Both the position numbers and the translations under genes were made by a program. This document shows, one piece after another, positions 1-9,137 of a stretch of 45,913 nucleotides of DNA. The notes under the pieces are model-generated. The model ran no database searches, was not told the origin of the DNA, and saw only the letters and a list, made by a program, of their open reading frames with translations. The DNA is from an uncultured Tenacibaculum sp. (GTDB taxonomy: Bacteria > Bacteroidota > Bacteroidia > Flavobacteriales > Flavobacteriaceae). How positions within the stretch are numbered: position 1 is the stretch's first letter; every line of letters starts with the position of its first letter. The stretch covers positions 1-45,913 of the forward strand of contig CANMJA010000033.1 in NCBI GenBank assembly GCA_947498055.1, written 5' to 3'.

Positions 1-144
1 AACAACTTCCTAGTGAATTATAAATTTACAAAAAATTTAAATAATAAATTTGATTTTTAACACAGTATCTGTGAGGTTTGAGCTTCTTAAACGCGATAAC
101 CAGGTGTTTATATGGATTTAAGCTGTTTTTGTCATGTACTATGA

Positions 145-2721
145 CTATTTAATTATTATTTTCCCCTTTAATTCTCTTTCTTTACATCTTATTTTGTAGA
201 AATAAATTCCTGCATTTAAATTTCCTTTATGAAAAGGAATTGTGTTTTTTCCAGATTTAGCTACTGCCTTTAAATGATATACTCTTTTTGACAAAACATT
301 ATATATTCCAAAATCAAAATCTTGAATATTATCTGACATAAAATTAAAGGTTGCCGTTTCTTTTATTGGATTAGGAACTACCACTACCTCTTCTTTTAAT
401 TGAAACTCATCTGTACTCGCTGTTGCTTCTTTTAAAAATTGTACTTGTTTAATTTCTAGTTCTTTATTTTCTGATTCTGAACCTAACAGTGTAAAAAATA
501 ACATTTTTACATCATCTAGCTGTAACTCTTCCGTAAACTGTTTTGAAAAATCTTGTTTATAAATAATATGCTTTTGTTCTGTAGCTTTTAAGTTTACTAC
601 AATACTTGGTTGTTTTTCCCAATCAGAAATACTTTCCTTTACTAGTGTTATTTTTAACTTTCCACTACCTTTTGCTTTAAAAGACATCACTCCATAATCT
701 GTTAAGTCAACTTTTTCAAACTTCGGAGTTAATGATCTATAAACAGAAACATCTTGATTAGATGTTGTCGTGAATTTAATATCTCGTTCTACTCCATATG
801 CATCATCGTTAAATGAAATTTCATTTTGCACTACTTCAAAAGTATTTACATATTTTTCAGAACTATAATCTATTCCCCAAGTACCATCCGATACAAATAA
901 ATCATCTGGAGTTCTATTAAACTCATTATTCAATCTAAAACCAAAATCGTATAGATTCTCTGTATCTAAAGATACTATATTAACATACTGTGGTACATCT
1001 ATCACATAAGACATTTTTTCACTATCACTGGTCTCTGTTTCTCTTTTATACCCTTCTAATAAAACAGTGGTAGCTTTTAGTTTATTTATAATTTCTAATT
1101 GAACTTGACCATGTTTATAACTTGCTTTTTTAATATAAATAGGTGGTGCTTCAGAACTTTTATATTCTTTTATAGTTTTTTGTACTTCTACCAATCTTAC
1201 AACTTCTTCGATTAATTTGTATAGATCATCAATAGAACTCGCCCAAATTTGAAAATTATAGTATCCTTTTTTCGCATATTTATCTAAATTCCAATGAGAT
1301 TCTACTATAAATGATTTTTCATCCTCTGATTCTCGTACAGAAAAACTAACCACAAATTCAACAGATCCGTCTGGTTGTTTTACAACTGATTTTATAAACA
1401 AAGCATCGTTAATTTCTAAATTAGAGACAGATAATAATTGTGCTCCAGTAAATCGATCACAAATATGCTTTGTGTGCTCGTATACTTTGTCTGTAGTTTT
1501 TAAAGCTAACAAAGTTCCTATTCCTTTTTCATTTTTTAAATAGTCTACAGAAACAACCTCTGTTGCATTGGTTATATCTTTTAAATCTTTCGGAGAGCTC
1601 TCTACTGCATTTGCTCCATTAATAATATCCATCGGAATAAAATCCCAAAGAGAAATGGTATTATTCATCGATTTTTTAGCATACGTTTTCGTCTTTACTA
1701 CTTTTTTTGCTTTTTTGGCATCAAATTTATAATTGGCTTTTATTCTGTTTATATTTCTCTGGTTAATTTGTGAAGACAAACGATTGTTACTTTCTAATCC
1801 TCCTCCGTTTCCACTTGTCGTAGTTGTTATTTCTGGACAAGCAGCTACACCTGAACATGATGGATCATCACAATCTACCAATCCGTCACCATCATCATCA
1901 ATTCCGTTTGCACAATTTTCTTGTGGGACTGGAGCAGTTGGACACCTTGCTCCATCATTTTGAGAACTAGAAGGTCCGAATGCAAAAAAATTAGAATTCA
2001 TATCACTAGCCTCCTTTACATCTTGCACCTTATATATAACATAAACAGTTCCTGTTTGATTTGCTGAAACATAAAAATTCCCATCTACATCAAAATATAC
2101 CGCCCCGTATGTATAATTTAAACCCGCTAAAACTGGAACTTCTCCTAATGATTGAACATTGCCTGTTTCAGGGTCTATTCTATATAATAAGTTACTATAC
2201 TTTTCTACGGTATACAACATGTTATCTACAGCATTAAAAGCCCAATCATGATTGGTTATAGCTTCCGACAAATAACCTGTTCCAATGTTAGTAAGATACG
2301 TATTTGATGCAGGGTCTAAATCAATTTTATAAAAGGAAGAACTACCGTTTTTTAAATAATAAATACCATCTTGATTTACATCTCCTACATAAGAATATGG
2401 TGAATTTGGTACATTATAAGTTGTTATTTCATAATTATTTCCAATTCTTACAATCGTATTAGATGGTGATTTTAAAGATCCCCAAATGTATCCATCTTTA
2501 CTGTTATACCCTACTCCATTAATTACACTAGAAGTAAGATCTATTCCGTCTAAACTAGCCGCACCAGATGCTAGGTTTTGAGCGTACACATCATTACTTT
2601 GAAACAAATATGCTTGTGTAGCACAATTAAAGGGTTCATTTTGGGCAAATAAATCACCAAACGTTATTAATATGATGATAATTAAATAGGCTTTTTTTAA
2701 TTGTAAGTAATATTTTTTCAT
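145..2721 (-). CDS. T9SS-sorted surface/secreted protein with Ca-binding aspartate repeat
   Basis: The protein has 858 residues. An N-terminal signal peptide (about 1-26, ending LFAQ) implies export across the inner membrane. Residues 783-858 (VVPNPIKETA... ending GKIIIK) match a type A sorting domain of the type IX secretion system, so the mature protein should reach the cell surface or medium. Residues 30-260 look like a beta-propeller-type repeat region. Residues 268-295 carry the motif GIDDDGDGLVDCDDPSC, as in MopE or thrombospondin-3-like calcium loops. A Lys-rich linker follows at about 325-350. Residues 600-770 look like a galactose-binding-type beta sandwich. I cannot assign a substrate. 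The gene stands alone, and the next gene upstream is on the same strand behind a terminator. Confidence 0.85.
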   Translation of the reverse strand: MKKYYLQLKKAYLIIIILITFGDLFAQNEPFNCATQAYLFQSNDVYAQNLASGAASLDGIDLTSSVINGVGYNSKDGYIWGSLKSPSNTIVRIGNNYEITTYNVPNSPYSYVGDVNQDGIYYLKNGSSSFYKIDLDPASNTYLTNIGTGYLSEAITNHDWAFNAVDNMLYTVEKYSNLLYRIDPETGNVQSLGEVPVLAGLNYTYGAVYFDVDGNFYVSANQTGTVYVIYKVQDVKEASDMNSNFFAFGPSSSQNDGARCPTAPVPQENCANGIDDDGDGLVDCDDPSCSGVAACPEITTTTSGNGGGLESNNRLSSQINQRNINRIKANYKFDAKKAKKVVKTKTYAKKSMNNTISLWDFIPMDIINGANAVESSPKDLKDITNATEVVSVDYLKNEKGIGTLLALKTTDKVYEHTKHICDRFTGAQLLSVSNLEINDALFIKSVVKQPDGSVEFVVSFSVRESEDEKSFIVESHWNLDKYAKKGYYNFQIWASSIDDLYKLIEEVVRLVEVQKTIKEYKSSEAPPIYIKKASYKHGQVQLEIINKLKATTVLLEGYKRETETSDSEKMSYVIDVPQYVNIVSLDTENLYDFGFRLNNEFNRTPDDLFVSDGTWGIDYSSEKYVNTFEVVQNEISFNDDAYGVERDIKFTTTSNQDVSVYRSLTPKFEKVDLTDYGVMSFKAKGSGKLKITLVKESISDWEKQPSIVVNLKATEQKHIIYKQDFSKQFTEELQLDDVKMLFFTLLGSESENKELEIKQVQFLKEATASTDEFQLKEEVVVVPNPIKETATFNFMSDNIQDFDFGIYNVLSKRVYHLKAVAKSGKNTIPFHKGNLNAGIYFYKIRCKERELKGKIIIK

Positions 2722-2863
2722 GGTACATCTCTTTAATGGGGGGTTTACACAAATACTTATCCTAATTTACAAACTACTTATTGTAGAAACCCTTAGAAAT
2801 AGACTATTACTACTATACAATTAGTTAAAGAGGTCTTTTTATTCGGTGAGTACCTCTTATAAC

Positions 2864-2895
2864 AAAAAAGGAACTCATTATTGAGCTCCTTTTTT
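2864..2895 (-). terminator. Rho-independent terminator of the ABC efflux operon
   Basis: The arms AAAAAAGGAACTCA (2864-2877) and TGAGCTCCTTTTTT (2882-2895) form a 14-bp stem with one mismatch and a 4-nt loop. On the minus strand a T run follows the stem. It sits 24 nt after the stop codon of the membrane-fusion gene, the last gene of the operon. Confidence 0.8.
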
Positions 2896-2918
2896 ACTTT
2901 ATCGTACTATATTGTTAA

Positions 2919-4037
2919 TTAATCTTTATCTTTTTCCTTTTTATCTTTAGAAGCTTTGTTCCATATTTTAATCTCATCTTCTGCAGACACTCCAGATAGT
3001 ATTTCTATATTCACTCCATCAGATATTCCTAATTCTAATTCTTTCTTTTCAAAAGTATCTTCTCCTGTTCTTATTTCAACATAAGCCTTTTCTGTTTTTT
3101 TATCAAAACGAAGCAAAGCTTCTTTTATAGCTAATACACTATCTTTTTTTTGTAAAACAATATCTGCATTTGCAGAATAACCAGCTCTAATAAAATACTT
3201 TTCATCTAAAGTTACGTCTGCTTTAATTTTAAACTGTACTGCTCCTCCCTCTTCTGTTCCTTTAGGTGCTATAAAATTTAATATTGCAGGAAACTTAATA
3301 TTCTCTATTGCTCCCAAAGAAACTTGTAATTCGGTTCCTTTAACTAACTTACCAACTTCTGATTCATCTACTTTTCCTTCAAAAATCATTTTGCTCATAT
3401 CTGCAATAGTTGCAATAGTAGTACCCGCATTAAAACTATTACTTTGTATTACTTGATATCCTTTTTTAATTGGTATTTCAACAATCATACCCGAAGATGT
3501 TGCTTTAATATTCGTATTTGCTGCACTACCTAAACCTGCTGTAGTACCTCTCTTTACAATATCCATATTAGAACGTCCATTAGATAATCGTTGTTTTGCG
3601 TTATTAAAGCTTAACTCTGCATTTTCAAACTCCTGTCTTGCAATTACTCCTTTTTCAAATAAATTCTTATTACGATCGTATTGTACTTTTGCATTGTTAT
3701 ATGCCAATTGTGCATTTTTAATTTCGTTGTTTGCAGAATTTAAAGCCTCTACATTTGGCACAACTCTAACAGTTGCTATTAAATCTCCTGCTTTTACAAT
3801 TTGTCCTTCTTCTGCTACTACCTTAGCTACAATACCTGCAATTTGAGGTTTAATTTCTACTTCCTCTAATGGTACTACTTTACCTGTTGCTACTGTTTTT
3901 TTAACAATTGTAGTTTTAAAAGGTTTTTCTGTATCGAATTGTACAATATTTTTCTTATTCTTTTTTGCGAACCAGATTAATACAGCTGCAAATAATATTG
4001 CTACAATTATTAAAATAATTTTTGCTCTTTTACTCAT
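2919..4037 (-). CDS. Efflux transporter periplasmic adaptor (HlyD/MacA-like)
   Basis: The 372-residue protein is a membrane-fusion (adaptor) subunit that should link the inner-membrane ABC permeases to an outer-membrane channel. One N-terminal transmembrane segment (about 6-24, followed by KKNKK) anchors it. A split lipoyl/barrel-sandwich domain is visible (residues ~45-90, VEIKPQIAGIV...EEGQIVKAGD, and ~170-210), with a helical hairpin between them (95-160, Asn/Lys-rich coiled coil). A beta-barrel and membrane-proximal domain fill the C-terminal half. The tail is strongly charged (KASKDKKEKDKD). It is the last of four co-directional genes with two MacB-type permeases and an ATPase. The family exports macrolides, peptides or lipoproteins; the substrate here is unknown. 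Confidence 0.9.
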   Translation of the reverse strand: MSKRAKIILIIVAILFAAVLIWFAKKNKKNIVQFDTEKPFKTTIVKKTVATGKVVPLEEVEIKPQIAGIVAKVVAEEGQIVKAGDLIATVRVVPNVEALNSANNEIKNAQLAYNNAKVQYDRNKNLFEKGVIARQEFENAELSFNNAKQRLSNGRSNMDIVKRGTTAGLGSAANTNIKATSSGMIVEIPIKKGYQVIQSNSFNAGTTIATIADMSKMIFEGKVDESEVGKLVKGTELQVSLGAIENIKFPAILNFIAPKGTEEGGAVQFKIKADVTLDEKYFIRAGYSANADIVLQKKDSVLAIKEALLRFDKKTEKAYVEIRTGEDTFEKKELELGISDGVNIEILSGVSAEDEIKIWNKASKDKKEKDKD

Positions 4038-4071
4038 TGTTTTTATTTATAAAGTCTGATTATTTTTTATT

Positions 4072-5316
4072 TTATTCTTCTCTTAATGCTTCTATAGGTT
4101 TTATCATAGTTGCCATATATGCTGGTATTAAACCTATAGATGTTCCTAAAACTATTAAAATAGTAAATGCGATTAATACAATTGGAATATTTACTGTTGG
4201 GTTTAATAAAGTTGGATCTGTACCAGAGCCAAAAGCACTATCTATGAGATACAACACTAAACCTCCAAAAATAATTCCTAACATACCTGCTATTGTTGTT
4301 AAGAAAACAGATTCTAATATTACCTGTTGTCTTATCTCTCTTGGAGTAGCTCCTAATGCTCTTCTTATTCCGATCTCTTTGGTACGTTCTTTTACTGTAA
4401 TTAATAAAATATTACCAATTGCAAAAACTCCTGCAATTAAAGTTGCAATACCTACAAACCAGGTTAAAAACTGCATTCCGGTTAAAAAACCAGTAAACTT
4501 ACCTATTTGAACCGCTAAGTTTATACCTCCAAAAGCCTTATTATCTTCTGGGTCTACTTTATGTAAATTCTTTAAAGTTAGTTGAATATCTAATTCAAAT
4601 TGTTCTATATCTACCCCTTCATTTGCAGTAATCATCATCCAATCAATACTATTTCCTCTATTATACACCTGTTGATATGTGGTAAATGGTATATAAGCTG
4701 CCTCTCCATCAAAATCTATAGCTCCCGATTTATAAACTCCTATTAATTTATAATTTACATTATTAATAATTAAATATTGGTTAATTGGATATTCATCTTT
4801 TTCAAACAACTGTTTATATATCTCTTCTTCTATAACAACTACTTTTGTCTTATTTTTTATATCATTTTCATTTAAAAACCTACCATAAATTAAGTTTTTC
4901 TTTTGTACTTTATCTAGAACTGGATAATCTCCGCTAATTTGAAAATTTCCTGATTTAAAACCATTAATAATTAAACTAGAGGTTTGGCACCTTGGAACTA
5001 TGTATTTCAATCTTCCTTCAAATTCTTGTTCAAGAATTTCTACATCTTTTGTTTTCAGTTGTATTCTTCTTCCTTTTTGAAATCCCTTAAATGGCTTCTC
5101 TGTTCTATTTGTCCAAACCACCAAACTATTTGTAGCAAAATCACCAAAAAGGTTCTTAAAATTATTTTCCATTCCTCTAGCAGCTCCTAACAATACCACT
5201 AAAAGAAAAATACCCCATAAAACACCAATAATTGTAATTATTGTTCTGGTTTTATTTTTACGAATTCCTCCGTAAATTTCTTGCCATGTATCAGAATCAA
5301 ATATAAATTTAAACAT
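4072..5316 (-). CDS. ABC transporter permease (MacB/FtsX type), second subunit
   Basis: The 414-residue permease has the classic MacB layout. One N-terminal transmembrane helix (about 22-46) precedes a large periplasmic MacB-PCD domain (50-275), followed by three C-terminal helices of the FtsX domain (about 285-305, 335-360, 375-400). The coupling-helix region TKEIGIRRALGATPREI (about 313-330) is the segment that contacts the ATPase. It lies 2 nt after the first permease gene and 34 nt before the adaptor gene. The two permeases differ in sequence and probably form a heterodimer over a homodimeric ATPase. Confidence 0.92.
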   Translation of the reverse strand: MFKFIFDSDTWQEIYGGIRKNKTRTIITIIGVLWGIFLLVVLLGAARGMENNFKNLFGDFATNSLVVWTNRTEKPFKGFQKGRRIQLKTKDVEILEQEFEGRLKYIVPRCQTSSLIINGFKSGNFQISGDYPVLDKVQKKNLIYGRFLNENDIKNKTKVVVIEEEIYKQLFEKDEYPINQYLIINNVNYKLIGVYKSGAIDFDGEAAYIPFTTYQQVYNRGNSIDWMMITANEGVDIEQFELDIQLTLKNLHKVDPEDNKAFGGINLAVQIGKFTGFLTGMQFLTWFVGIATLIAGVFAIGNILLITVKERTKEIGIRRALGATPREIRQQVILESVFLTTIAGMLGIIFGGLVLYLIDSAFGSGTDPTLLNPTVNIPIVLIAFTILIVLGTSIGLIPAYMATMIKPIEALREE

Positions 5317-5318
5317 AG

Positions 5319-6548
5319 TTAGTCTGCTCTTAATGCTACAATTGGTTTAATTTGTGCTGCTTTTTTTGCTGGTAAATACCCAGCTAATAATCCAGCTATT
5401 ATTAGCGTAACAGTCGCACCTATTACAATACCAGAACTTACACTTGGATTGTAAATAAAATACTTCTCTAAACTATCTCCTATTTGGCTCAAAATAAAAG
5501 TACCTAATACCAAACCTAAATAGCCCGCTATACTAGTTATGAGTAAGGATTCTTTAACTACCATACTAATTATTGATGCTGGTTTAGCCCCTAATGCTTT
5601 TCGAATACCAAATTCTTTCGTTCGTTCTTTAATAGAAAAGATCATAATATTACTTATTCCTATCACCCCAGCAATTAAGGTTCCAGAACCAACAAAAATT
5701 ACAATAAAAAATAGCGCTGTGGTTAACTGACCTACGTTTTTATTTGCTTCTGCCATATTTCTTATAGATAAAGCACTTTGATCGTCTGGATGTATGTTTA
5801 GTTTTTGTCTTAATTCTCTTTCTAATCTATTTCCAAATGCTACAGCCCTATCTATTGTTAATCGTGGATTATATCCTATTAAAATATTATCTATATAATC
5901 GTTGTTACCATATAAACTTTGCGCTGTGGTTATAGGCATGTATACATTTCGTTCTTCTCTATCTCCTCCTTCATCAGAAAAAACACCCACAATTTTATAA
6001 GATATATCGTTTACATTTACGTATTTACCCAATGCTATTCGTTCGCCAAATAAATCTTTTTTAACTAATCTACCGATTACAATAACCTTGTTTTTCTGAT
6101 TTAAATCTAATTGGTTTAAAAACCTACCCTCATCAATAATCGTTTTCTCTAAGTATCTATGGTCTGGATGAACTGCTCTTATATTGTAATTATCTTGCTT
6201 TGTTTTATAAGTTATTCTTACATTTAAATATTTTCTAGCAGATATATGCTGTATTTTTTCAGGATGGGCTTCTACTATATAATCTAAATGTTCATTTTTT
6301 AACTGAATTCTTCTACCTGATTGTAATCCTTTATATGGTTTTGAAGTTTGCCAAGTACGAACAAACATTGAGTTATCTGCATCATCTACAAAAGCTTGTG
6401 TAAAAAAGTTTTGTAAACCATTTACAATTCCAAATAATAACGTAAAAAGTAGAATAGCAAAAGCTACTGTAAATCCAGAAAGCATTGCTCTTAATTTGTT
6501 TTTATTTATACTTTGAAAAATTTCTCGCCAAGCATCTAAATCAAACAT
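5319..6548 (-). CDS. ABC transporter permease (MacB/FtsX type), first subunit
   Basis: The 409-residue MacB-like permease has a transmembrane helix at about 24-46, a periplasmic MacB-PCD domain (50-270) and three C-terminal membrane helices. The coupling motif TKEFGIRKALGAKPASI lies near 310-327. Its start codon overlaps the end of the ATPase gene by 8 nt (6541-6548), which points to translational coupling. It is a paralogue of the permease immediately downstream, sharing the N-terminal pattern (F.SDTW/LDAWREI) and the RRIQLK segment in the periplasmic domain. The pair, the ATPase and the adaptor make a complete MacAB-like pump apart from the outer-membrane channel, which is not in this window. 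Confidence 0.92.
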   Translation of the reverse strand: MFDLDAWREIFQSINKNKLRAMLSGFTVAFAILLFTLLFGIVNGLQNFFTQAFVDDADNSMFVRTWQTSKPYKGLQSGRRIQLKNEHLDYIVEAHPEKIQHISARKYLNVRITYKTKQDNYNIRAVHPDHRYLEKTIIDEGRFLNQLDLNQKNKVIVIGRLVKKDLFGERIALGKYVNVNDISYKIVGVFSDEGGDREERNVYMPITTAQSLYGNNDYIDNILIGYNPRLTIDRAVAFGNRLERELRQKLNIHPDDQSALSIRNMAEANKNVGQLTTALFFIVIFVGSGTLIAGVIGISNIMIFSIKERTKEFGIRKALGAKPASIISMVVKESLLITSIAGYLGLVLGTFILSQIGDSLEKYFIYNPSVSSGIVIGATVTLIIAGLLAGYLPAKKAAQIKPIVALRAD

Positions 6549-7248
6549 AGTTTTTCGCTTTTGATTTACCAGATTCTGTTAATTCATCACTTATAATTAC
6601 ACCATCTTTTAATCGAACGATTCTATCGGTTTGCTCTGCTACTTCTTCTTCATGCGTAATTACAAAAACCGTCATTCCTTCATCATTAATTCCTTTCAAC
6701 AAATCCATTACCGAATCTGTAGTAGTAGAATCTAACGCTCCTGTAGGTTCATCTGCTAAAATAACTTTAGGTTTCGTTGCTAAAGCTCTGGCAATAGCAA
6801 CTCGTTGTTTTTGACCTCCAGAAAGCTCATTAGGTAAATGTTCTGCCCAAGGACCTAACTCTACTTTTTCTAAATATTCTAGTGCTATTTTAAGACGTTC
6901 CTTTCGTCCAACTCCCTTATAATATAATGGAAGAGCTACATTTTCTAATGCTGTTTTGTAAGATATTAAATTGAATGATTGAAAAACAAACCCTAAAAAT
7001 TTATTACGTAATACTGCTGCCTTCTTTTCATTTAATTTTTCTATCAATTGGTTGTTTAAATAATAGTTTCCAACATCATGCACATCTAGTAAACCAACAA
7101 TATTTAATAAGGTAGATTTTCCTGAACCAGAAGACCCCATAATAGATACAAACTCACCTTCTTTAATATGTAAATCTAATCCTTTTAAAACGTGAAGTGA
7201 ATCCTTTCCTATCGGATAAGATTTATGTAATCCCTCAATTCTAATCAT
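6541..7248 (-). CDS. ABC transporter ATP-binding protein (MacB/LolD subfamily)
   Basis: The 235-residue cytoplasmic ATPase powers the efflux pump. The Walker A motif is GSSGSGKST (38-46), the Q-loop lies near Q90, the signature is LSGGQ (142-146), the Walker B segment is ILADEP (163-168), and the switch histidine is in VITHEEE (about 195). The length and motifs fit the LolD/MacB family. It is the first gene of the four-gene minus-strand operon. The spacer up to the divergent gene at 7387 contains the short inverted repeat AAGTATAT/ATATACTT around 7275-7310, which may be part of its control region. Confidence 0.95.
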   Translation of the reverse strand: MIRIEGLHKSYPIGKDSLHVLKGLDLHIKEGEFVSIMGSSGSGKSTLLNIVGLLDVHDVGNYYLNNQLIEKLNEKKAAVLRNKFLGFVFQSFNLISYKTALENVALPLYYKGVGRKERLKIALEYLEKVELGPWAEHLPNELSGGQKQRVAIARALATKPKVILADEPTGALDSTTTDSVMDLLKGINDEGMTVFVITHEEEVAEQTDRIVRLKDGVIISDELTESGKSKAKNYV

Positions 7249-7353
7249 AAGTTTCGTTAATTTTATACTAAGATAAGTATATAAGTTTTACCTTTTTAAT
7301 ATACTTACACAGACTAGACGCCAATTTTAAATTTTTGTTACAAAAACTTATTG

Positions 7354-7361
7354 TAATTTTG
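7354..7361 (+). promoter_or_regulatory. Bacteroidetes-type promoter -7 box for the DCC gene operon
   Basis: TAATTTTG fits the Bacteroidetes -7 consensus TAnnTTTG. A TTTG (7334-7337) lies 16 nt upstream as a possible -33 element, slightly closer than usual. The ATG of the DCC-family gene is 25 nt downstream. Confidence 0.5.
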
Positions 7362-7386
7362 TATAAATATTTTTAAAGAAGTATTC

Positions 7387-7803
7387 ATGGGGGAAATTTC
7401 TGAAGGGAAACAAGTAATTCTTTTCGATGGGCTTTGTAATTTATGTAATGGAGCCGTTACTAAAATTATTCGTTTAGATAAAAAGAATGTATTTCTGTTT
7501 TGTTCTTTACAATCTGAAGCGGGTAAAAAAATACTTTCCCATATTAAAGTAGATGCTTCTAAAATAGATTCCATTATTTTATATGAACCTGGTATAGCAT
7601 ACCATATAAAATCATCAGCCGCTTTAGAAATAATGAATACTTTGGGCGGAATTTGGAAACTTTCTAAAATATTTTTAATTCTACCTACTCCTATTAGAAA
7701 TCTTTTGTATGATTTTATTGCAAAGAATCGTTATCGCTGGTTTGGTAAAAAAGAGCAATGTATGATACCGACACCCGAATTAAAATCTAAATTTTTAAGT
7801 TAA
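7387..7803 (+). CDS. Thiol-disulfide oxidoreductase DCC family protein (DUF393)
   Basis: The 138-residue protein opens with the family signature DGLCNLC (D14, C17, C20), a DxxCxxC motif that gives the DCC family its name. The family is thioredoxin-like and is thought to do thiol-disulfide chemistry, but few members have a known substrate. The length is typical. It is the first gene of a plus-strand trio, with one nucleotide separating it from the HAD gene. The ATG at 7387 is preferred because the conserved domain starts right after it and a promoter box lies upstream. Confidence 0.9.
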   Translation: MGEISEGKQVILFDGLCNLCNGAVTKIIRLDKKNVFLFCSLQSEAGKKILSHIKVDASKIDSIILYEPGIAYHIKSSAALEIMNTLGGIWKLSKIFLILPTPIRNLLYDFIAKNRYRWFGKKEQCMIPTPELKSKFLS

Positions 7804-7804
7804 A

Positions 7805-8455
7805 ATGATACAAAACATTAAATGTGTAATTTTTGATATGGACGGGGTTATTATCGATTCTGAAGAATTACATAAAAAAGCATACTATGAAGTTTTTAAT
7901 TCTTTAAATATAAATGTAACAGATGAATTATATACATCTTTCACTGGATCTTCAACTTTAAATACTTTTCAAAAAGTAACTTCGCATTTTAATTTAGAAG
8001 AAAAACCAGAAGATTTAGTTTTAAATAAAAGAAAAAGATATGTTAATTTCTTTGAAGAGGATCCTAATTTACAATTAATTGATGGTGTAGAAGATATTAT
8101 TCAATATTTTTATAACGAAGGATATACCTTGGTTTTAGCATCTTCCTCTGCTATGGTAAATATTAATCGCGTTTTTAATCGTTTTAATTTAAATCCTTAC
8201 TTTAAGGCTAAAATTAGCGGTGCCGATTTAAAAGCTTCTAAACCACACCCTGAAATTTTTGAAAAAGCGGCAATTTTAGGAGGATACGATAAGAAAGAGT
8301 GTATTGTTATTGAAGATTCTGACAATGGTGTAAAAGCTGCTAATGATGCAGGTATTTTTGTTGTTGGATATAAAAATCCTTTGGTTACCAATCAAACTTT
8401 AAAAAATGCTGACATGGTTGTTTCTAATTATGTAGATTTAAAAGCTCATTTTTAA
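7805..8455 (+). CDS. HAD-family phosphatase (beta-phosphoglucomutase-like)
   Basis: The 216-residue HAD superfamily hydrolase has motif I FDMDGVIIDSE (nucleophile D11, acid D13), motif II in LASSS (about 101-105), a motif III lysine in ASKPHPE (about K141) and motif IV in VIEDSDNGVKAA (about 160-171). The helical cap between motifs I and II (20-85) is subclass IA, as in beta-phosphoglucomutase and many sugar-phosphate phosphatases. The substrate cannot be read from the sequence. It lies 1 nt after the DCC gene and 7 nt before the SMI1 gene, so the three are probably co-transcribed. Confidence 0.9.
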   Translation: MIQNIKCVIFDMDGVIIDSEELHKKAYYEVFNSLNINVTDELYTSFTGSSTLNTFQKVTSHFNLEEKPEDLVLNKRKRYVNFFEEDPNLQLIDGVEDIIQYFYNEGYTLVLASSSAMVNINRVFNRFNLNPYFKAKISGADLKASKPHPEIFEKAAILGGYDKKECIVIEDSDNGVKAANDAGIFVVGYKNPLVTNQTLKNADMVVSNYVDLKAHF

Positions 8456-8462
8456 AATAGTT

Positions 8463-9131
8463 ATGAAATTTTTACCGCATTTTATTGCTGTTGTATCTTT
8501 TTTGGGTATCCTTTATTTAATTGAACTAAGTAAAGAACAAACTCAAAATAGAAATGAAGAAATAGCTGAAAAACACATATTAGCCACAAAAGCCAATAAC
8601 TCTATAGATTCTATTAATATAGCTTCTAAAATAGAATTAGAAACGATGGATTTAATTATTCAATTAACGGATGATTATGAAAAACACCAAAAAATTGGAT
8701 CCAAACTTTCTGATAAAAAAATTAATGAATTAGAGGCTAAAATTGAGCTTGATTTACCTACTTCTTATAAATTATTTTTAAAATATTTTGGTGACGGAGC
8801 TCGTAAAGTATATGGAAATTCTATAAATAAAGTAACACAGGCAAACTGGTTACCAGAAATTCGAAAAAACATACAGGAAAAAATTGAAATTAATAACGAA
8901 AAAGTTAATACTAATTCTTTGTGGTGCTTAATTTCAAAAGATTCTAATGGAGGTGCTTGGTGTTGGTTAACTTCTGAAGGAAATGAAAATGGCGAATGGC
9001 CGCTAGTTTACTATAGTGCTCAAGATAAGAAACTGCATCATAAAATTTCTAATTTTACAGAATGGTTAAAAATAATAGTTAAAAATAAATCTGAAATAAT
9101 TTCTTCTCTAAATAACATTCACCATAAATAA
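8463..9131 (+). CDS. Membrane-anchored SMI1/KNR4 family protein
   Basis: The 222-residue protein has an N-terminal hydrophobic segment (about 5-21), acting as signal or anchor, and then a polar linker. The SMI1/KNR4 core spans about 75-215: INELEAKIELDLPTSYKLFL, then FGDGA, and a late GEWPLVYY and FTEWL. SMI1/KNR4 domains often act as immunity proteins against contact-dependent toxins, but also have housekeeping roles. No toxin gene is adjacent. It is the last gene of the plus-strand trio and converges on the QEGLA gene, with only 6 nt between the two stop codons. Confidence 0.75.
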   Translation: MKFLPHFIAVVSFLGILYLIELSKEQTQNRNEEIAEKHILATKANNSIDSINIASKIELETMDLIIQLTDDYEKHQKIGSKLSDKKINELEAKIELDLPTSYKLFLKYFGDGARKVYGNSINKVTQANWLPEIRKNIQEKIEINNEKVNTNSLWCLISKDSNGGAWCWLTSEGNENGEWPLVYYSAQDKKLHHKISNFTEWLKIIVKNKSEIISSLNNIHHK

Positions 9132-9137
9132 CACCTA

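Noticed and set aside
1..144. Possible terminator GTCAT-GTACT-ATGAC near 130-145
   Set aside because: The stem is only 5 bp and no T run follows on the minus strand; I see nothing else in this end of the window.
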